Source: Salinisphaera aquimarina (GTDB lineage Bacteria; Pseudomonadota; Gammaproteobacteria; Nevskiales; Salinisphaeraceae). From it: a DNA stretch of 64,000 nucleotides. The translations under genes and the position numbers were made by a program. The DNA lies in contig NZ_JBHRSS010000008.1 of NCBI RefSeq assembly GCF_042643355.1, positions 62,001-126,000 of the forward strand, given 5' to 3'. Shown piece after piece: positions 27,749 to 37,020 of the stretch. How positions within the stretch are numbered: the stretch's first letter is position 1; each line of letters starts with the position of its first letter. The notes beneath the pieces were generated by a model. That model worked only from the letters and a program-made list of their open reading frames with translations. It was not told the origin of the DNA and made no database searches.

Positions 27749-28759
27749 TCACGCCGACGTGCGGATGACCATCTGATACGGAACAATGCACTGCTCTGGG
27801 TGCTCGCGTGCGCTGGCCATCCCGCTGCCGGCAAACAACTTTGCCACACGTGTGCCGATCTCGACGCTGGGTACGGATACGGTACTGAGCCATGGCGCTA
27901 GCCATTCATTGAGCGGATTATCGTCGAAACCGAACAACGCCACGTCATCGGGCACCGACAGGCCCCGCTCCCCACACCGGCGGTATATCCCGTATGCCAC
28001 TGGGTCGTTTGCACAGAATACGGCGCGGGCCGGTGCGGGCCCCGACAGCAGCTGCTCGGCTTGGATGTAGCCCGACTCCATGCTTAGATCGCTGTCATAG
28101 ACACGGGCCGGATCTATTGGATGGCCCGACGCAGCAAGCGCATCGCGAAACCCTTCGAAGCGCTCCCGGCTTGCCGAGGAATCCCACGGCCCGCGCACGA
28201 CGCTGATCGGATAGTAGCCACGGTCCATGAAATGTTTCGCAACGTCGCCGCCCGCGGCGTAATTGTCGATGCCGACGAACGGCCTATCGGCTCGGTACGG
28301 ACTCTTGCGATTGATGAATACAATCGGCATGTCATCGGCCAATGCCCGCTCGAGTCCCGGGCTCGGCACTGCCCCAAGGAGCGCAATGCCGGCGACCAAG
28401 TGAGAGCGCATCTCCTCAATGTACGCGTCCTGCAAGATCGCTTGTTCACGGGTATTGCAGAGAATCATCGCTTTACCTATGCGTCTGGTACCGGTCTGGA
28501 TCGCGTCCGCAATGCTAGCGTAGAAGGCGTTCGTAGTATCCGGCGTCAGCAACGCTACCGTCGGCGACTGCATCATGCTCAGCGCCCTTCCTACCCTGAC
28601 CGGCCGATATTCCAGCTCCTCGACCGCGCTGCGTATCCGCGTCCGCGTATCCAGCGAGGCCTTGTGGTTCATGCCGTTCAGCACCCGCGAGACTGTCGCC
28701 GTCGATACACCGGCCCGGGCGGCAACGTCGTCGATCGTGATCTGTTTCTTTTTTGCCAT
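27749..28759 (-). CDS. LacI-family transcriptional regulator
   Basis: A 336-residue LacI/GalR regulator. The N-terminal helix-turn-helix reads ITIDDVAARAGVSTATVSRV (residues 7-26), followed by the hinge helix and a periplasmic-binding-like effector domain ending FGFDDNPLNEWLAPWL. It is flanked by two almost identical operators, one before the SDR-dehydrogenase-BKACE operon and one before the ABC transporter. It is therefore the presumed local repressor responding to the transported acid or a derivative. Confidence 0.92.
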   Translation of the reverse strand: MAKKKQITIDDVAARAGVSTATVSRVLNGMNHKASLDTRTRIRSAVEELEYRPVRVGRALSMMQSPTVALLTPDTTNAFYASIADAIQTGTRRIGKAMILCNTREQAILQDAYIEEMRSHLVAGIALLGAVPSPGLERALADDMPIVFINRKSPYRADRPFVGIDNYAAGGDVAKHFMDRGYYPISVVRGPWDSSASRERFEGFRDALAASGHPIDPARVYDSDLSMESGYIQAEQLLSGPAPARAVFCANDPVAYGIYRRCGERGLSVPDDVALFGFDDNPLNEWLAPWLSTVSVPSVEIGTRVAKLFAGSGMASAREHPEQCIVPYQMVIRTSA

Positions 28760-29218
28760 TGCATCCTTCCGATTCCCGGCCCTTTCGAGGCCCTGTTTTG
28801 AACACCATGGTTCAGTGCGCAGTACTTTAGAGCCGCTCGCGCATGCAAGTACGACATTAGGTTAATCACTTACATTTAAATATTGCCCACAACCGGAAAA
28901 TATATGGCCGAGCGGCGAGACACCCAAGCGGTCGTTTTACAAGGGCTATAGCATTAGCTAGCGTCGACAAGCTGCTTGACCGGGTGCATTGAAAAGAGAT
29001 TATCAACCTGAAGGCGAGCCTGTCTTCGCTTGTGTTTCCAACGTGCTTTTGTTAATTGAGGATCGAGATGCACGCATAACGCCCGCCTAAGCTTACGGCG
29101 ATTTGCATTATTCGGCACACTGATATTTCAATAAGGGTAAGCGGTTACCTCGCGACCGAATTGGACGCGTTCAGCGGCAAATTATAAAAACGCAAAACAA
29201 GCGAAAGGAGACGAAGGC
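28760..29218. promoter_or_regulatory. Divergent control region, lacI and ABC importer
   Basis: A 459-base AT-richer region between the divergent regulator and transporter genes. It carries the operator at 29136-29149 and the ribosome site GAAAGGAG before the start at 29219. No other gene, RNA or repeat is seen. Confidence 0.6.
29136..29149. promoter_or_regulatory. LacI-family operator 2
   Basis: The palindrome GGTAAGCGGTTACC differs from operator 1's core at one base. It lies 70 bases before the binding-protein start. The shared core GGTAANCGNTTACC defines the presumed regulon. Confidence 0.78.
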
Positions 29219-30466
29219 ATGAACAACGATCATGACGACGTGCGGCAGGATCGCCGCAAATTGCTGAAAGCCGGCGCGGCGCTGGGCGCCGCCGCGACGA
29301 TCGGCCCCTTTTTCATCGGCAATGCCCGCGCGGCCGAGCCACTACGCATAGGCTTACTGCTGCCCAAATCCGGAAGCTACGCGGTCCAGGGTGCTCAGGG
29401 ACAGCAAGGCGCGATGTTGGCCCTCGAAGACTTTGGCGGCCATGTTAACGACCGTCCGGTCGAAGTCGTCTGGTACGACGAAAACGGGCCGCAGACAACG
29501 CAGCAGAACATGCACAAGCTCATTGAGGAAAAGCATGTCGTTGCCGTTCAGGGCGGTATCTCCAGCGGTGACATCCTAGCGATAATGCCGGTCGCCGAGC
29601 GTGCCAGCGTGCCGTTGATGGCCACCGGCCCGAATGCCAGCGAAATCACCGGCGCCCAATGCAGCAAACACACCTTCCGCGTCGATCTGCCCAATTACAC
29701 GACCGTTCGTAGCGTCTATCCCGAGCTGGCGAAGCACGGCAAGAACTGGTACTTCATCTATGCCTCCTACGCTTGGGGCATCGACGGCTTCAACCAGATG
29801 AAGGGTGTGCTCACCGAGGACGGCGGGAAGGTTGTTGGCGCAGACAAAACGCCACTGGGCACGACCGACTTCAGCTCGTATATTCTGAAGGTCATGTCGG
29901 CGGAGCCGGACGCGCTGTTCCTAGGCATCGGCGGTAGCGATCTCACCAATTTCCTCAAACAGTTCCACCAGATGGGGCTCACGGACAAGCTGCCCATCTC
30001 GGCCCTGGTCGCAAACGATACCGACCTGTGGTCGGCTGGGCCCGCTGCGGCCACGGGCATCTATCCGAAGATCTGGAACTACGCCAACGCCGACAATACC
30101 CAGAAGAGCAATCAGTTTGCCAAGACCTTCGAAGAGAAGCACGGCAAACCGCCAGAATCGCAAGCCTGGCAGGACTACTTCGGTATGAGCGCCCTGCTGA
30201 CTGCGCTAAAGCAGGCCAAGTCCACCGACGGGAAGGACATGGTTGCCTTCCTCGAACAACACAAGTTCGAGGGTTACAAAGAACGGCCGATCTACTTCCG
30301 CTCCTGGGATCACCAGCTGATCCAGCCCACGCTGGTTGCCTCGGTCAAGAAGGAGATTCCGGACAAGTACGACTATTTCGATATCGCGAGCGTGCAGCCC
30401 GGCGCAAGCGAGCCGCTCGAGTCGATTTTCCCGGATCAACAAACGAGCGAGTGTCAGCTCGGTTGA
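29219..30466 (+). CDS. Branched-chain-type ABC importer, periplasmic binding protein
   Basis: A 415-residue LivK/Leu-Ile-Val-binding-like protein. The N-terminus DRRKLLKAGAAL at residues 11-22 is a twin-arginine signal followed by a hydrophobic stretch and an ARAAE cleavage region, suggesting Tat export. The mature part starts with LRIGLLLPKSGSYAVQG, the usual opening of this family. First gene of the importer operon, 12 bases before the permease. The ligand is probably not an amino acid, given the sugar-acid/keto-acid enzymes around it, but this is inference. Confidence 0.88.
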   Translation: MNNDHDDVRQDRRKLLKAGAALGAAATIGPFFIGNARAAEPLRIGLLLPKSGSYAVQGAQGQQGAMLALEDFGGHVNDRPVEVVWYDENGPQTTQQNMHKLIEEKHVVAVQGGISSGDILAIMPVAERASVPLMATGPNASEITGAQCSKHTFRVDLPNYTTVRSVYPELAKHGKNWYFIYASYAWGIDGFNQMKGVLTEDGGKVVGADKTPLGTTDFSSYILKVMSAEPDALFLGIGGSDLTNFLKQFHQMGLTDKLPISALVANDTDLWSAGPAAATGIYPKIWNYANADNTQKSNQFAKTFEEKHGKPPESQAWQDYFGMSALLTALKQAKSTDGKDMVAFLEQHKFEGYKERPIYFRSWDHQLIQPTLVASVKKEIPDKYDYFDIASVQPGASEPLESIFPDQQTSECQLG

Positions 30467-30478
30467 GGGGTCGCTTCG

Positions 30479-31354
30479 ATGAACATGATGCTACTGATGT
30501 CCCAGCTCGCCAACGGGCTGGTACTGGGGTTCCTATACGTTCTCATAGCGGTTGGGCTGTCGATCATCTTCGGCATGCTTGGCTTGGTGAACTTTGCCCA
30601 CGGCGCTTTCTTCGCGCTTGGTGCTTATTTCGCCTGGACGCTGGAGCCGTACATCGGCTTCGTGGGCGCCCTGCTCGTTGCGCCATTTCTTGTGGCGTTC
30701 GTGGGCATGATCGCCGAGCGCGTTCTGCTACGACCGCTCTACGATAAGGAGCCATTGCTCAGTCTGTTACTGACATTTGGCCTGGCACTGTTCATCGAAG
30801 AGGCAATTCGCACAATCTGGGGCTCGATTGGACATCCGTTCGACGCCCCAGCGTTCCTTTCAGGCTTCGTGCATTACGGTCCGCTTTTCGTCACCCAGTA
30901 TCGACTCGCCGTGCTCGCGGTCACCATCGTGCTGCTGATCGCAGTGTGGTTGTTTCTCGAAAAGACGCCCTTTGGGCGAATCATCCGCGCCGGTAGCCGC
31001 GATGGCGAAATGGCGAGCATGCTCGGCATCAATCTCAAGCGCGTGTTCATGGTGGTGTTCGGCCTCGGCACGGCGCTGGCCGGCATTGCCGGCGTGCTGG
31101 CCGCGCCATTGTGGAGCGTGGTGCCGTCGATGAGCGAGCAGGCCATCATGCCCGCGTTCGTGGTCGTGACCATCGGCGGACTGGGCAGTCTGCGCGGAGC
31201 CATCATCAGTGGACTACTTGTCGGTGTGTCGGTGGCGATGTCCATTCAATTCTTTCCAGCGGCCGCCAGCGCCGTGATGTATGTGCTCATGGTGCTCGTG
31301 CTACTGGTGCGCCCACGCGGGCTCTTCGGCGAACAGTGGGAGCGCTTCGAATGA
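30479..31354 (+). CDS. Branched-chain-type ABC permease LivH-like
   Basis: A 291-residue inner-membrane permease with about eight hydrophobic spans. It has the LivH hallmarks IFGMLGLVNFAHGAFFALGAY near residues 24-44 and ATPase-docking region GRIIRAGSRDGEMASMLGIN near residue 163. It ends in an ATGA overlap with the next gene, which encodes the second permease fused to both ATPases. Together they form a complete importer. Confidence 0.9.
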   Translation: MNMMLLMSQLANGLVLGFLYVLIAVGLSIIFGMLGLVNFAHGAFFALGAYFAWTLEPYIGFVGALLVAPFLVAFVGMIAERVLLRPLYDKEPLLSLLLTFGLALFIEEAIRTIWGSIGHPFDAPAFLSGFVHYGPLFVTQYRLAVLAVTIVLLIAVWLFLEKTPFGRIIRAGSRDGEMASMLGINLKRVFMVVFGLGTALAGIAGVLAAPLWSVVPSMSEQAIMPAFVVVTIGGLGSLRGAIISGLLVGVSVAMSIQFFPAAASAVMYVLMVLVLLVRPRGLFGEQWERFE

Positions 31355-33855
31355 GTCGTGCGCTGGATTTCCTCAAGCACCCGCTGTTCGTGCTGGCGAT
31401 CGCGCTACTGGCCCTGCCGCTGCTCATGCCGTGGTTGGGCTCGACGATAAGCCTGGCCACGCAAGTGTCGATTTATGCGTTATACGCGATCGCGTTCAAC
31501 GTGCTGCTCGGCTACACCGGTCTGGTCTCGTTCGGGGCCTCGCTTTTTTTCGGCTTTGCCAGTTATGTGGCTGGACTGTTTGCAATCCATGTATACGACA
31601 GCGCGGCACTTGCGTTGCTCGCGGCAACCGCCGCGACCGCACTGCTCAGCGTGGTGATCGGGCTACTGATTCTTCGTCGGCGCGGCATCTATTTCGCCCT
31701 GCTCACCCTGGCCTTCACCCAACTCGGCTACGAAATAGCTTTTCACTGGACAGGCGTAACCGGCGGCGAGAACGGTCTTCAGGGCGTGTCGCGGGGCGGC
31801 TTGTACGACCCCTTGCTGTATTACGCTTTCACGGCGCTCCTGGTCTGGCTATCCGCCTGCGTGCTGCTGCGCATCGTTCATTCGCCGTTCGGTCGCGTAC
31901 TGCAGGCGATCCGGGACGACGAGCTACGTGCACGCTGCATGGGTTACAACCCGCATCGCTACAAGCTCGGCGCGTTCGTGCTTTCGTCGAGTTTCATCGG
32001 GCTGGCGGGCGGACTGTTGACCTTCCTCATCCGCGGCGCCTATGCCGAGAACATGAACTGGCAGCACGCCGGTGACCCTGTGTTGATGACCGTGCTGGGC
32101 GGTATGCATCACTTCCTCGGACCGCTTTGGGGAGCGATCATCTATATCAATCTGCAGGATCAGCTCAGTGCCGTCACCGAGCACTGGTGGCTCATATTCG
32201 GCGCTCTGCTGATGGCTGTGGTGCTGCTCTCGCCCGAAGGCCTGTCCGGAATGTTCACGCGCCTGTTCGGCCACGATCGCTGGGGGCTGACGCGCTCGCG
32301 GGTGCCGGCCCGCCCGATCACGCCGATCGAACGCTCCTCCAAGCCGGCCCATGCCAACGACGACGTGGTGTTGAGCGTGAGCGGCCTCAACAAGAGCTTC
32401 GGGCGCGTGGTTACGGCCAAGGACATCGACCTCGATATCCGACGCGGCTCCATTCATAGCCTGCTCGGGCCCAACGGCGCGGGCAAGACAACCTTCTTCA
32501 ACATACTCAGTGGCCTGCTGGCGCCCGACAGCGGCCGCGTACATTTCAACGGGCGCGACATTACGCGGCTGAGCGCCAATCAGCGCACGCTTGCCGGTCT
32601 GGCGCGATCCTTTCAGGTGGTCTCAGTGCCCGAGCACGCCACGGTGTTCGAGGCGGTACGCGTAGCCGCGCAGGCGCATCACGAAGGCCGCCACTCGCTT
32701 TGGTCGGACGCCTATGCCTTACCCGGCATCGCCGAGCAGACCTGGCAAGCGTTGCAGGCCGTCGGCCTGGATACCCGCGCAGAGCAGATCACCACAAACC
32801 TTCCCCACGGCGAGCAGCGGCTCCTGGATATCGCGGTGACGCTGGCCGGTAATCCCGACACTCTTCTGCTTGACGAACCGCTGGCCGGTCTGGCCGATGC
32901 CGAGCGCGAACGCATCAGTCAGCTGATCAAGCGCCTTGCGCAAAAGCATACCGTGGTGCTCATCGAACACGACATCGACCGCGTCATTGCACTGTCCGAT
33001 TACATCAGCGTACTTCACTTGGGCCAGGTCATCGCCAGCGGCACACCCGATCAGGTGATCGACCATCCTGACGTGGTCGCGGCCTACCTCGGCGACCGCG
33101 AGTCCAGCGCCGCGGACCCGGCGGCCGGGCCCGGCGCGACTGACGACGCCGGGAAGCGGACGTACCGACCACTGTTGGAGTTGCAGGGTATCGCTTCCGG
33201 CTACGGCGGCAGCCGGATTCTCGACGACCTCGACCTGACGGTGGGCGAAGGCGAGAGTGTCGCTCTGCTCGGGCGTAACGGGGTCGGCAAGACGACAACG
33301 CTGGCCACCATCATGGGAACCGTACCCCGGATGGATGGCCGCATCGGTTTCGATGATCGCGACATCTCCACCCTGTCCACCCACCAGGTGAACCGGCTGG
33401 GCGTGTCATTGGTACCGCAGGGACGAAGAATCTTTCCGAACCTGACCGTCACCGACAATCTGCAGGTTGCTGCGCGCCCCGGCGGCTGGTCCCGGAATGC
33501 CGCGTTCGAGTTGTTCCCCAAGCTCAAGCAGCTCGAGCATGCTCGAGGCGGCAACCTCAGCGGCGGCGAGCAGCAGATGCTGGCTATCGCACGGGCGTTG
33601 ATGGCACCCACGCGCCTGATACTGCTCGACGAACCGTTTGAGGGCTTGGCTCCCGCCATCGTCGGCGAGGTCATGCACGCCATTGCACAACTACGCGGTG
33701 AAGTCGGAATACTGCTGGTCGAGCAGCGCGTCGAACTCGCGCTGCAGATGACGGATCGGGCCTACATCATGGTCAACGGCCATATCGCATACGAGGGCAG
33801 CGCACGCGACCTCCGCCAAGATGAGGCCACGCTGGTGAAACTGCTCGGAGTCTGA
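31351..33855 (+). CDS. Triple fusion: LivM permease + LivG ATPase + LivF ATPase
   Basis: An 834-residue single polypeptide. Residues 1 to about 310 form a LivM-like permease (GYTGLVSFGASLFFGFASY near 55, QAIRDDELRARCMGYN near 187). Residues about 345-590 form a LivG-type ATPase: Walker A GPNGAGKTT near 373, signature LPHGEQR, Walker B LLLDEPLAGL, H-loop IEHDID. Residues about 608-834 form a LivF-type ATPase: Walker A GRNGVGKTT near 640, LSGGEQQ, LLDEPFEGL, VEQRVEL. An Ala/Pro/Gly-rich linker joins the ATPases. The start is the ATG at 31351 overlapping livH. There is no stop or frameshift throughout. Confidence 0.92.
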   Translation: MSRALDFLKHPLFVLAIALLALPLLMPWLGSTISLATQVSIYALYAIAFNVLLGYTGLVSFGASLFFGFASYVAGLFAIHVYDSAALALLAATAATALLSVVIGLLILRRRGIYFALLTLAFTQLGYEIAFHWTGVTGGENGLQGVSRGGLYDPLLYYAFTALLVWLSACVLLRIVHSPFGRVLQAIRDDELRARCMGYNPHRYKLGAFVLSSSFIGLAGGLLTFLIRGAYAENMNWQHAGDPVLMTVLGGMHHFLGPLWGAIIYINLQDQLSAVTEHWWLIFGALLMAVVLLSPEGLSGMFTRLFGHDRWGLTRSRVPARPITPIERSSKPAHANDDVVLSVSGLNKSFGRVVTAKDIDLDIRRGSIHSLLGPNGAGKTTFFNILSGLLAPDSGRVHFNGRDITRLSANQRTLAGLARSFQVVSVPEHATVFEAVRVAAQAHHEGRHSLWSDAYALPGIAEQTWQALQAVGLDTRAEQITTNLPHGEQRLLDIAVTLAGNPDTLLLDEPLAGLADAERERISQLIKRLAQKHTVVLIEHDIDRVIALSDYISVLHLGQVIASGTPDQVIDHPDVVAAYLGDRESSAADPAAGPGATDDAGKRTYRPLLELQGIASGYGGSRILDDLDLTVGEGESVALLGRNGVGKTTTLATIMGTVPRMDGRIGFDDRDISTLSTHQVNRLGVSLVPQGRRIFPNLTVTDNLQVAARPGGWSRNAAFELFPKLKQLEHARGGNLSGGEQQMLAIARALMAPTRLILLDEPFEGLAPAIVGEVMHAIAQLRGEVGILLVEQRVELALQMTDRAYIMVNGHIAYEGSARDLRQDEATLVKLLGV

Positions 33856-33858
33856 CTC

Positions 33859-34629
33859 ATGCCAGACCACCTGTTTGATATCACCGGACGCCTCGCGCTC
33901 GTGACCGGCTCGTCGCGAGGCCTCGGTTATGCCATGGCGCTCGGATTAGCCGGGCGCGGTGCGTGCGTCATCTTGCATGGCCGCGACGACGCGCGTGTAA
34001 CCGCGGCCGCCCAAGAGATGTCCACCGCCACAGGCGCCGACATCGCCCACGTGAGCTTCGACGTCGCCGATGCGCAGGCTACGCGCACGGCGCTTGCACA
34101 ATTGATCGACCGCCACGGCGTACCCGACATTCTGGTCAACAATGCTGGACTGCAACGGCGCGGCGCGATTCACAAAATCGCTCCAGACGACTGGGACGCG
34201 GTCATCGCCACAAATCTTTCCAGCGTGTTCCATGTTTCACGTGAGCTGGTCTCGGGCATGATCGCGCGTGGCTCCGGGAAGATCGTGAACACGGGCTCAG
34301 CACACTCCGCGCTCGCTCGCGCGACCTCGGCACCCTATAGCGCAAGCAAGGCCGGCGTGGCCATGCTCACTCGCGGCATGGCGGCCGACCTTGCCCGCCA
34401 TGGCATCCAAGTCAACTGCCTGTCGCCTGGATTTTTCCAGACCGATATCACAGCGGCCCTATGGCAGGATCCAGACTTCGACTCCTGGCTAAGAGAGCGC
34501 ACGCCGAGCGCGCGCTGGGGCCAGCCCGACGATCTCGTCGGCACGCTGATTTATCTGTGCTCAGATGCGTCGAACTTCGTTTGTGGTCAGAATCTATTCG
34601 TAGATGGCGGATTGACGTCGGTCGTCTGA
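33859..34629 (+). CDS. Gluconate 5-dehydrogenase-like SDR
   Basis: A 256-residue classical SDR with VTGSSRGLGYAMA at residues 15-27, NNAGLQRRGAIH near 94, Ser in NTGSAHS and YSASK near 157. The NNAGLQRR block and overall layout resemble gluconate 5-dehydrogenase / IdnO-type sugar-acid reductases. It lies 3 bases after the fused transporter gene, so it is certainly co-transcribed. It supports a polyhydroxy acid as the imported compound, though SDR substrate calls are unreliable. Confidence 0.85.
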   Translation: MPDHLFDITGRLALVTGSSRGLGYAMALGLAGRGACVILHGRDDARVTAAAQEMSTATGADIAHVSFDVADAQATRTALAQLIDRHGVPDILVNNAGLQRRGAIHKIAPDDWDAVIATNLSSVFHVSRELVSGMIARGSGKIVNTGSAHSALARATSAPYSASKAGVAMLTRGMAADLARHGIQVNCLSPGFFQTDITAALWQDPDFDSWLRERTPSARWGQPDDLVGTLIYLCSDASNFVCGQNLFVDGGLTSVV

Positions 34630-35165
34630 ATGGCCCAAAACCACAAAGCCTGCTCCTTGCCGAACCGGGCCCAGACCCTATTCTTCGCATCGCATGCGTT
34701 ACGCGAGCCGCACGGTGCAGAGTCGGCCCGTCAATTCGTATCTCTTGCCGTGTTGTAAACCTACCGACTGTGGAATGAGAACGGCCGTTCGCTTGCCTCT
34801 CTATCACGGTCTAGGCTGGCACTAGCTGCTTGTAGCAATTGCGTGAGACTGGATCTGATGTTCTCACTCACACGCCAACGACCTGTGTGGCCCGGGCAAC
34901 TACTATTGAACAGCACGATTAGCGCGCCTACCCCCTGGGCAAGCAGCTTACGCTGGATGTTTAGCCTCAAAACCAAGGCCGATTCGTTATAAGAATTGGC
35001 CCGAATGTGAAAGACGGCTTGAGCATTTTCCGTCATTAATTGCGGCGGCAGTCGATTTCGCGACATTTGCGTGTCGCCGCTCGAAAATCACAATGCGGGT
35101 CGTTCGCAGGCCGTGCGGACCGGAACGACACGACCGACAATACTAATAACAAGGAAGTACAATCC
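34630..35165. other. Intergenic region before the esterases
   Basis: A 536-base stretch without a recognised gene. A 101-codon minus-strand frame (35066-34761) has no ribosome site and no familiar motif, and is treated as chance. The final 20 bases hold the AAGGAA site for the first esterase. No terminator with a good stem is evident after the SDR. Confidence 0.4.
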
Positions 35166-36800
35166 ATGATAAGCAAGGGAGAAAACACGGCGAAAGCTGT
35201 AGCTACAGCGTTTGCGGTTGCCCTGGCGCTGGTGCTGGGCGCATGCAGCGACGACAACGATACAAATACGCCGGACGATGGCGGCTCCGGCGCCAGCCGG
35301 ACCGCGGTCATCGAGACCGCATCTGGCCCCGTCCAAGGCAAAATCAGCCAAGGCGTAAGCCAGTTCCTTGGCATCCCGTTCGCTGCGCCGCCAGTAGGCA
35401 ACCTACGCTGGCGACCGCCGGAGAGCCCGCAGCCTTGGCAGGACACGCTGGATACGGTCGCTTACGGCGATACCTGCGCACAGACCAATACCCTGGGTGT
35501 GTTCGCCGCGCCGAGTGCCAGCGAGGACTGTCTGTACGTAAACGTCTTCGCCCAGAAGGACATTGATGCCCAGGCAGGACTTCCAGTGATGATCTGGATA
35601 TACGGTGGCGCGCTGTTCGACGGGGAGAGTGACGACTATGACGGTAGCAAGCTGGTCAAACAGGGCAACGTCTTGGTCGTGACCTTCAACTACCGTCTCA
35701 ACGTCTTCGGTTTCATTTCCCACCCCGCGCTCGACGATGAAGGACACGCGTTCAGCAACTACGGGTTTATGGATCAGCAGTTCGTGTTCCAGTGGGTCCG
35801 GGACAACATTACGGCCTTCGGCGGCGATCCGGACAATGTCACCATTTTCGGTGAATCGGCGGGGGGCCGCAGCGTGCTGGCCCATCTCATATCGCCCCCG
35901 GCCACTGGGTTGTTCCAGCGCGCGATCATGCAAAGCGGAGCCGGGTTGCCGACGGTCAGTCTGGATACGGCGGAAGCTGCGGGGGTGGATTTTGCCACCC
36001 AGGTCAGCTGCCAGAGCGACGACCCAGTCCAGACTACCGAGTGCCTGCGATCGCTTTCGGCCGAGGAAATTCAGTCGATGGCACCCAGCTATCAGAGCCG
36101 GCAGATTCTGCCCATCGACGGCACCATCCTCACGCAGCCGCTCGATTCGGCCCTGGCAGCTGGTGACTTCAGCCAGGTGCCCGTCATAGCCGGGACAAAC
36201 AAGGACGAGAACACGCTGTTCGTCGGCCTCAGCGAGCTGACCAGCGGGAGTGCGCTCACGGCCGATGGCTACACCGACCAGATCAACAGCAGCTACGGCG
36301 ACAACGCGGCCGAGGTGCTTGCGCAGTATCCATTGAGCGATTACGACGCACCGGCGTTGGCCTATTCCGCGGTTACTACAGACAGCGGCTACGTCTGTCC
36401 GGCGCTTCGCGCCGACCGCCTGTTCGCCGCCTACGTGCCGGTCTATGCGTATGAGTTCATCGATCGCACAGCACCTGCGTTTGCGCCGGCCGTGTCGTTT
36501 CCCTACGGCGCCTACCATACGAGCGAGATCCAGTACCTGTTCCCGCTCTATCACGGTGCCCAAGGCACACCGAACGAGCTCAACGACGCCCAGCAGGCCC
36601 TCTCCGATGACATGGTGAGTTACTGGATCCGGTTCGCTGGCAGCGGCGATCCGAATACGTCGAGCACCCCGCAATGGCCCCCATACACCGCGGACAACCC
36701 AAGGTATCAATCGCTGGAACTGCCTGAGCCCGTGACCCGCGATTTTCCGGATCTCGACAGCGCGCACCACTGCGATCTATGGGATGGCCTTGCCGGGTGA
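35166..36800 (+). CDS. Lipoprotein type-B carboxylesterase (copy 1)
   Basis: A 544-residue carboxylesterase of the cholinesterase/type-B family. The signal peptide ends in a lipobox LVLGACSDD near residue 26, predicting a lipid-anchored exported enzyme with an Asp at +2, which may affect sorting. The early EDCLYVNVFA motif, oxyanion-hole GGA, and nucleophile elbow FGESAGG near residue 228 are present. Substrate unknown; such enzymes hydrolyse diverse esters. The ATG at 35166 has an AAGGAA site. A close paralogue follows 220 bases downstream. Confidence 0.88.
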   Translation: MISKGENTAKAVATAFAVALALVLGACSDDNDTNTPDDGGSGASRTAVIETASGPVQGKISQGVSQFLGIPFAAPPVGNLRWRPPESPQPWQDTLDTVAYGDTCAQTNTLGVFAAPSASEDCLYVNVFAQKDIDAQAGLPVMIWIYGGALFDGESDDYDGSKLVKQGNVLVVTFNYRLNVFGFISHPALDDEGHAFSNYGFMDQQFVFQWVRDNITAFGGDPDNVTIFGESAGGRSVLAHLISPPATGLFQRAIMQSGAGLPTVSLDTAEAAGVDFATQVSCQSDDPVQTTECLRSLSAEEIQSMAPSYQSRQILPIDGTILTQPLDSALAAGDFSQVPVIAGTNKDENTLFVGLSELTSGSALTADGYTDQINSSYGDNAAEVLAQYPLSDYDAPALAYSAVTTDSGYVCPALRADRLFAAYVPVYAYEFIDRTAPAFAPAVSFPYGAYHTSEIQYLFPLYHGAQGTPNELNDAQQALSDDMVSYWIRFAGSGDPNTSSTPQWPPYTADNPRYQSLELPEPVTRDFPDLDSAHHCDLWDGLAG

Positions 36801-37020
36801 ACGAATGCGTTGGACACGCCGGCCTGGCGGCAGGATCAGGTCCGCCTCGGCGGCGAGCGATCAAACAGCCATGCCGGCTAACCATCCGTGGCCAAACGCC
36901 ATGCAAAGGGCGCAGTTCGCCCGGCTGATCCGGGCGGCACCGCAAGCCGGACGCGTACCGAACGCCAAAAAAGACAAGAAAATGCCACAACCGATGGCAG
37001 GATAATCAGAGGAAGTTCTA

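Noticed and set aside
31111..31350. An 80-residue N-terminal extension of the fused transporter
   Set aside because: It would overlap livH in another frame; the ATGA overlap at 31351 and the LivM start make the short form correct.
35403..36770. A 455-codon minus-strand frame opposite esterase 1
   Set aside because: The plus strand encodes a full carboxylesterase with signal peptide and GESAGG; the reverse has no recognisable domain.
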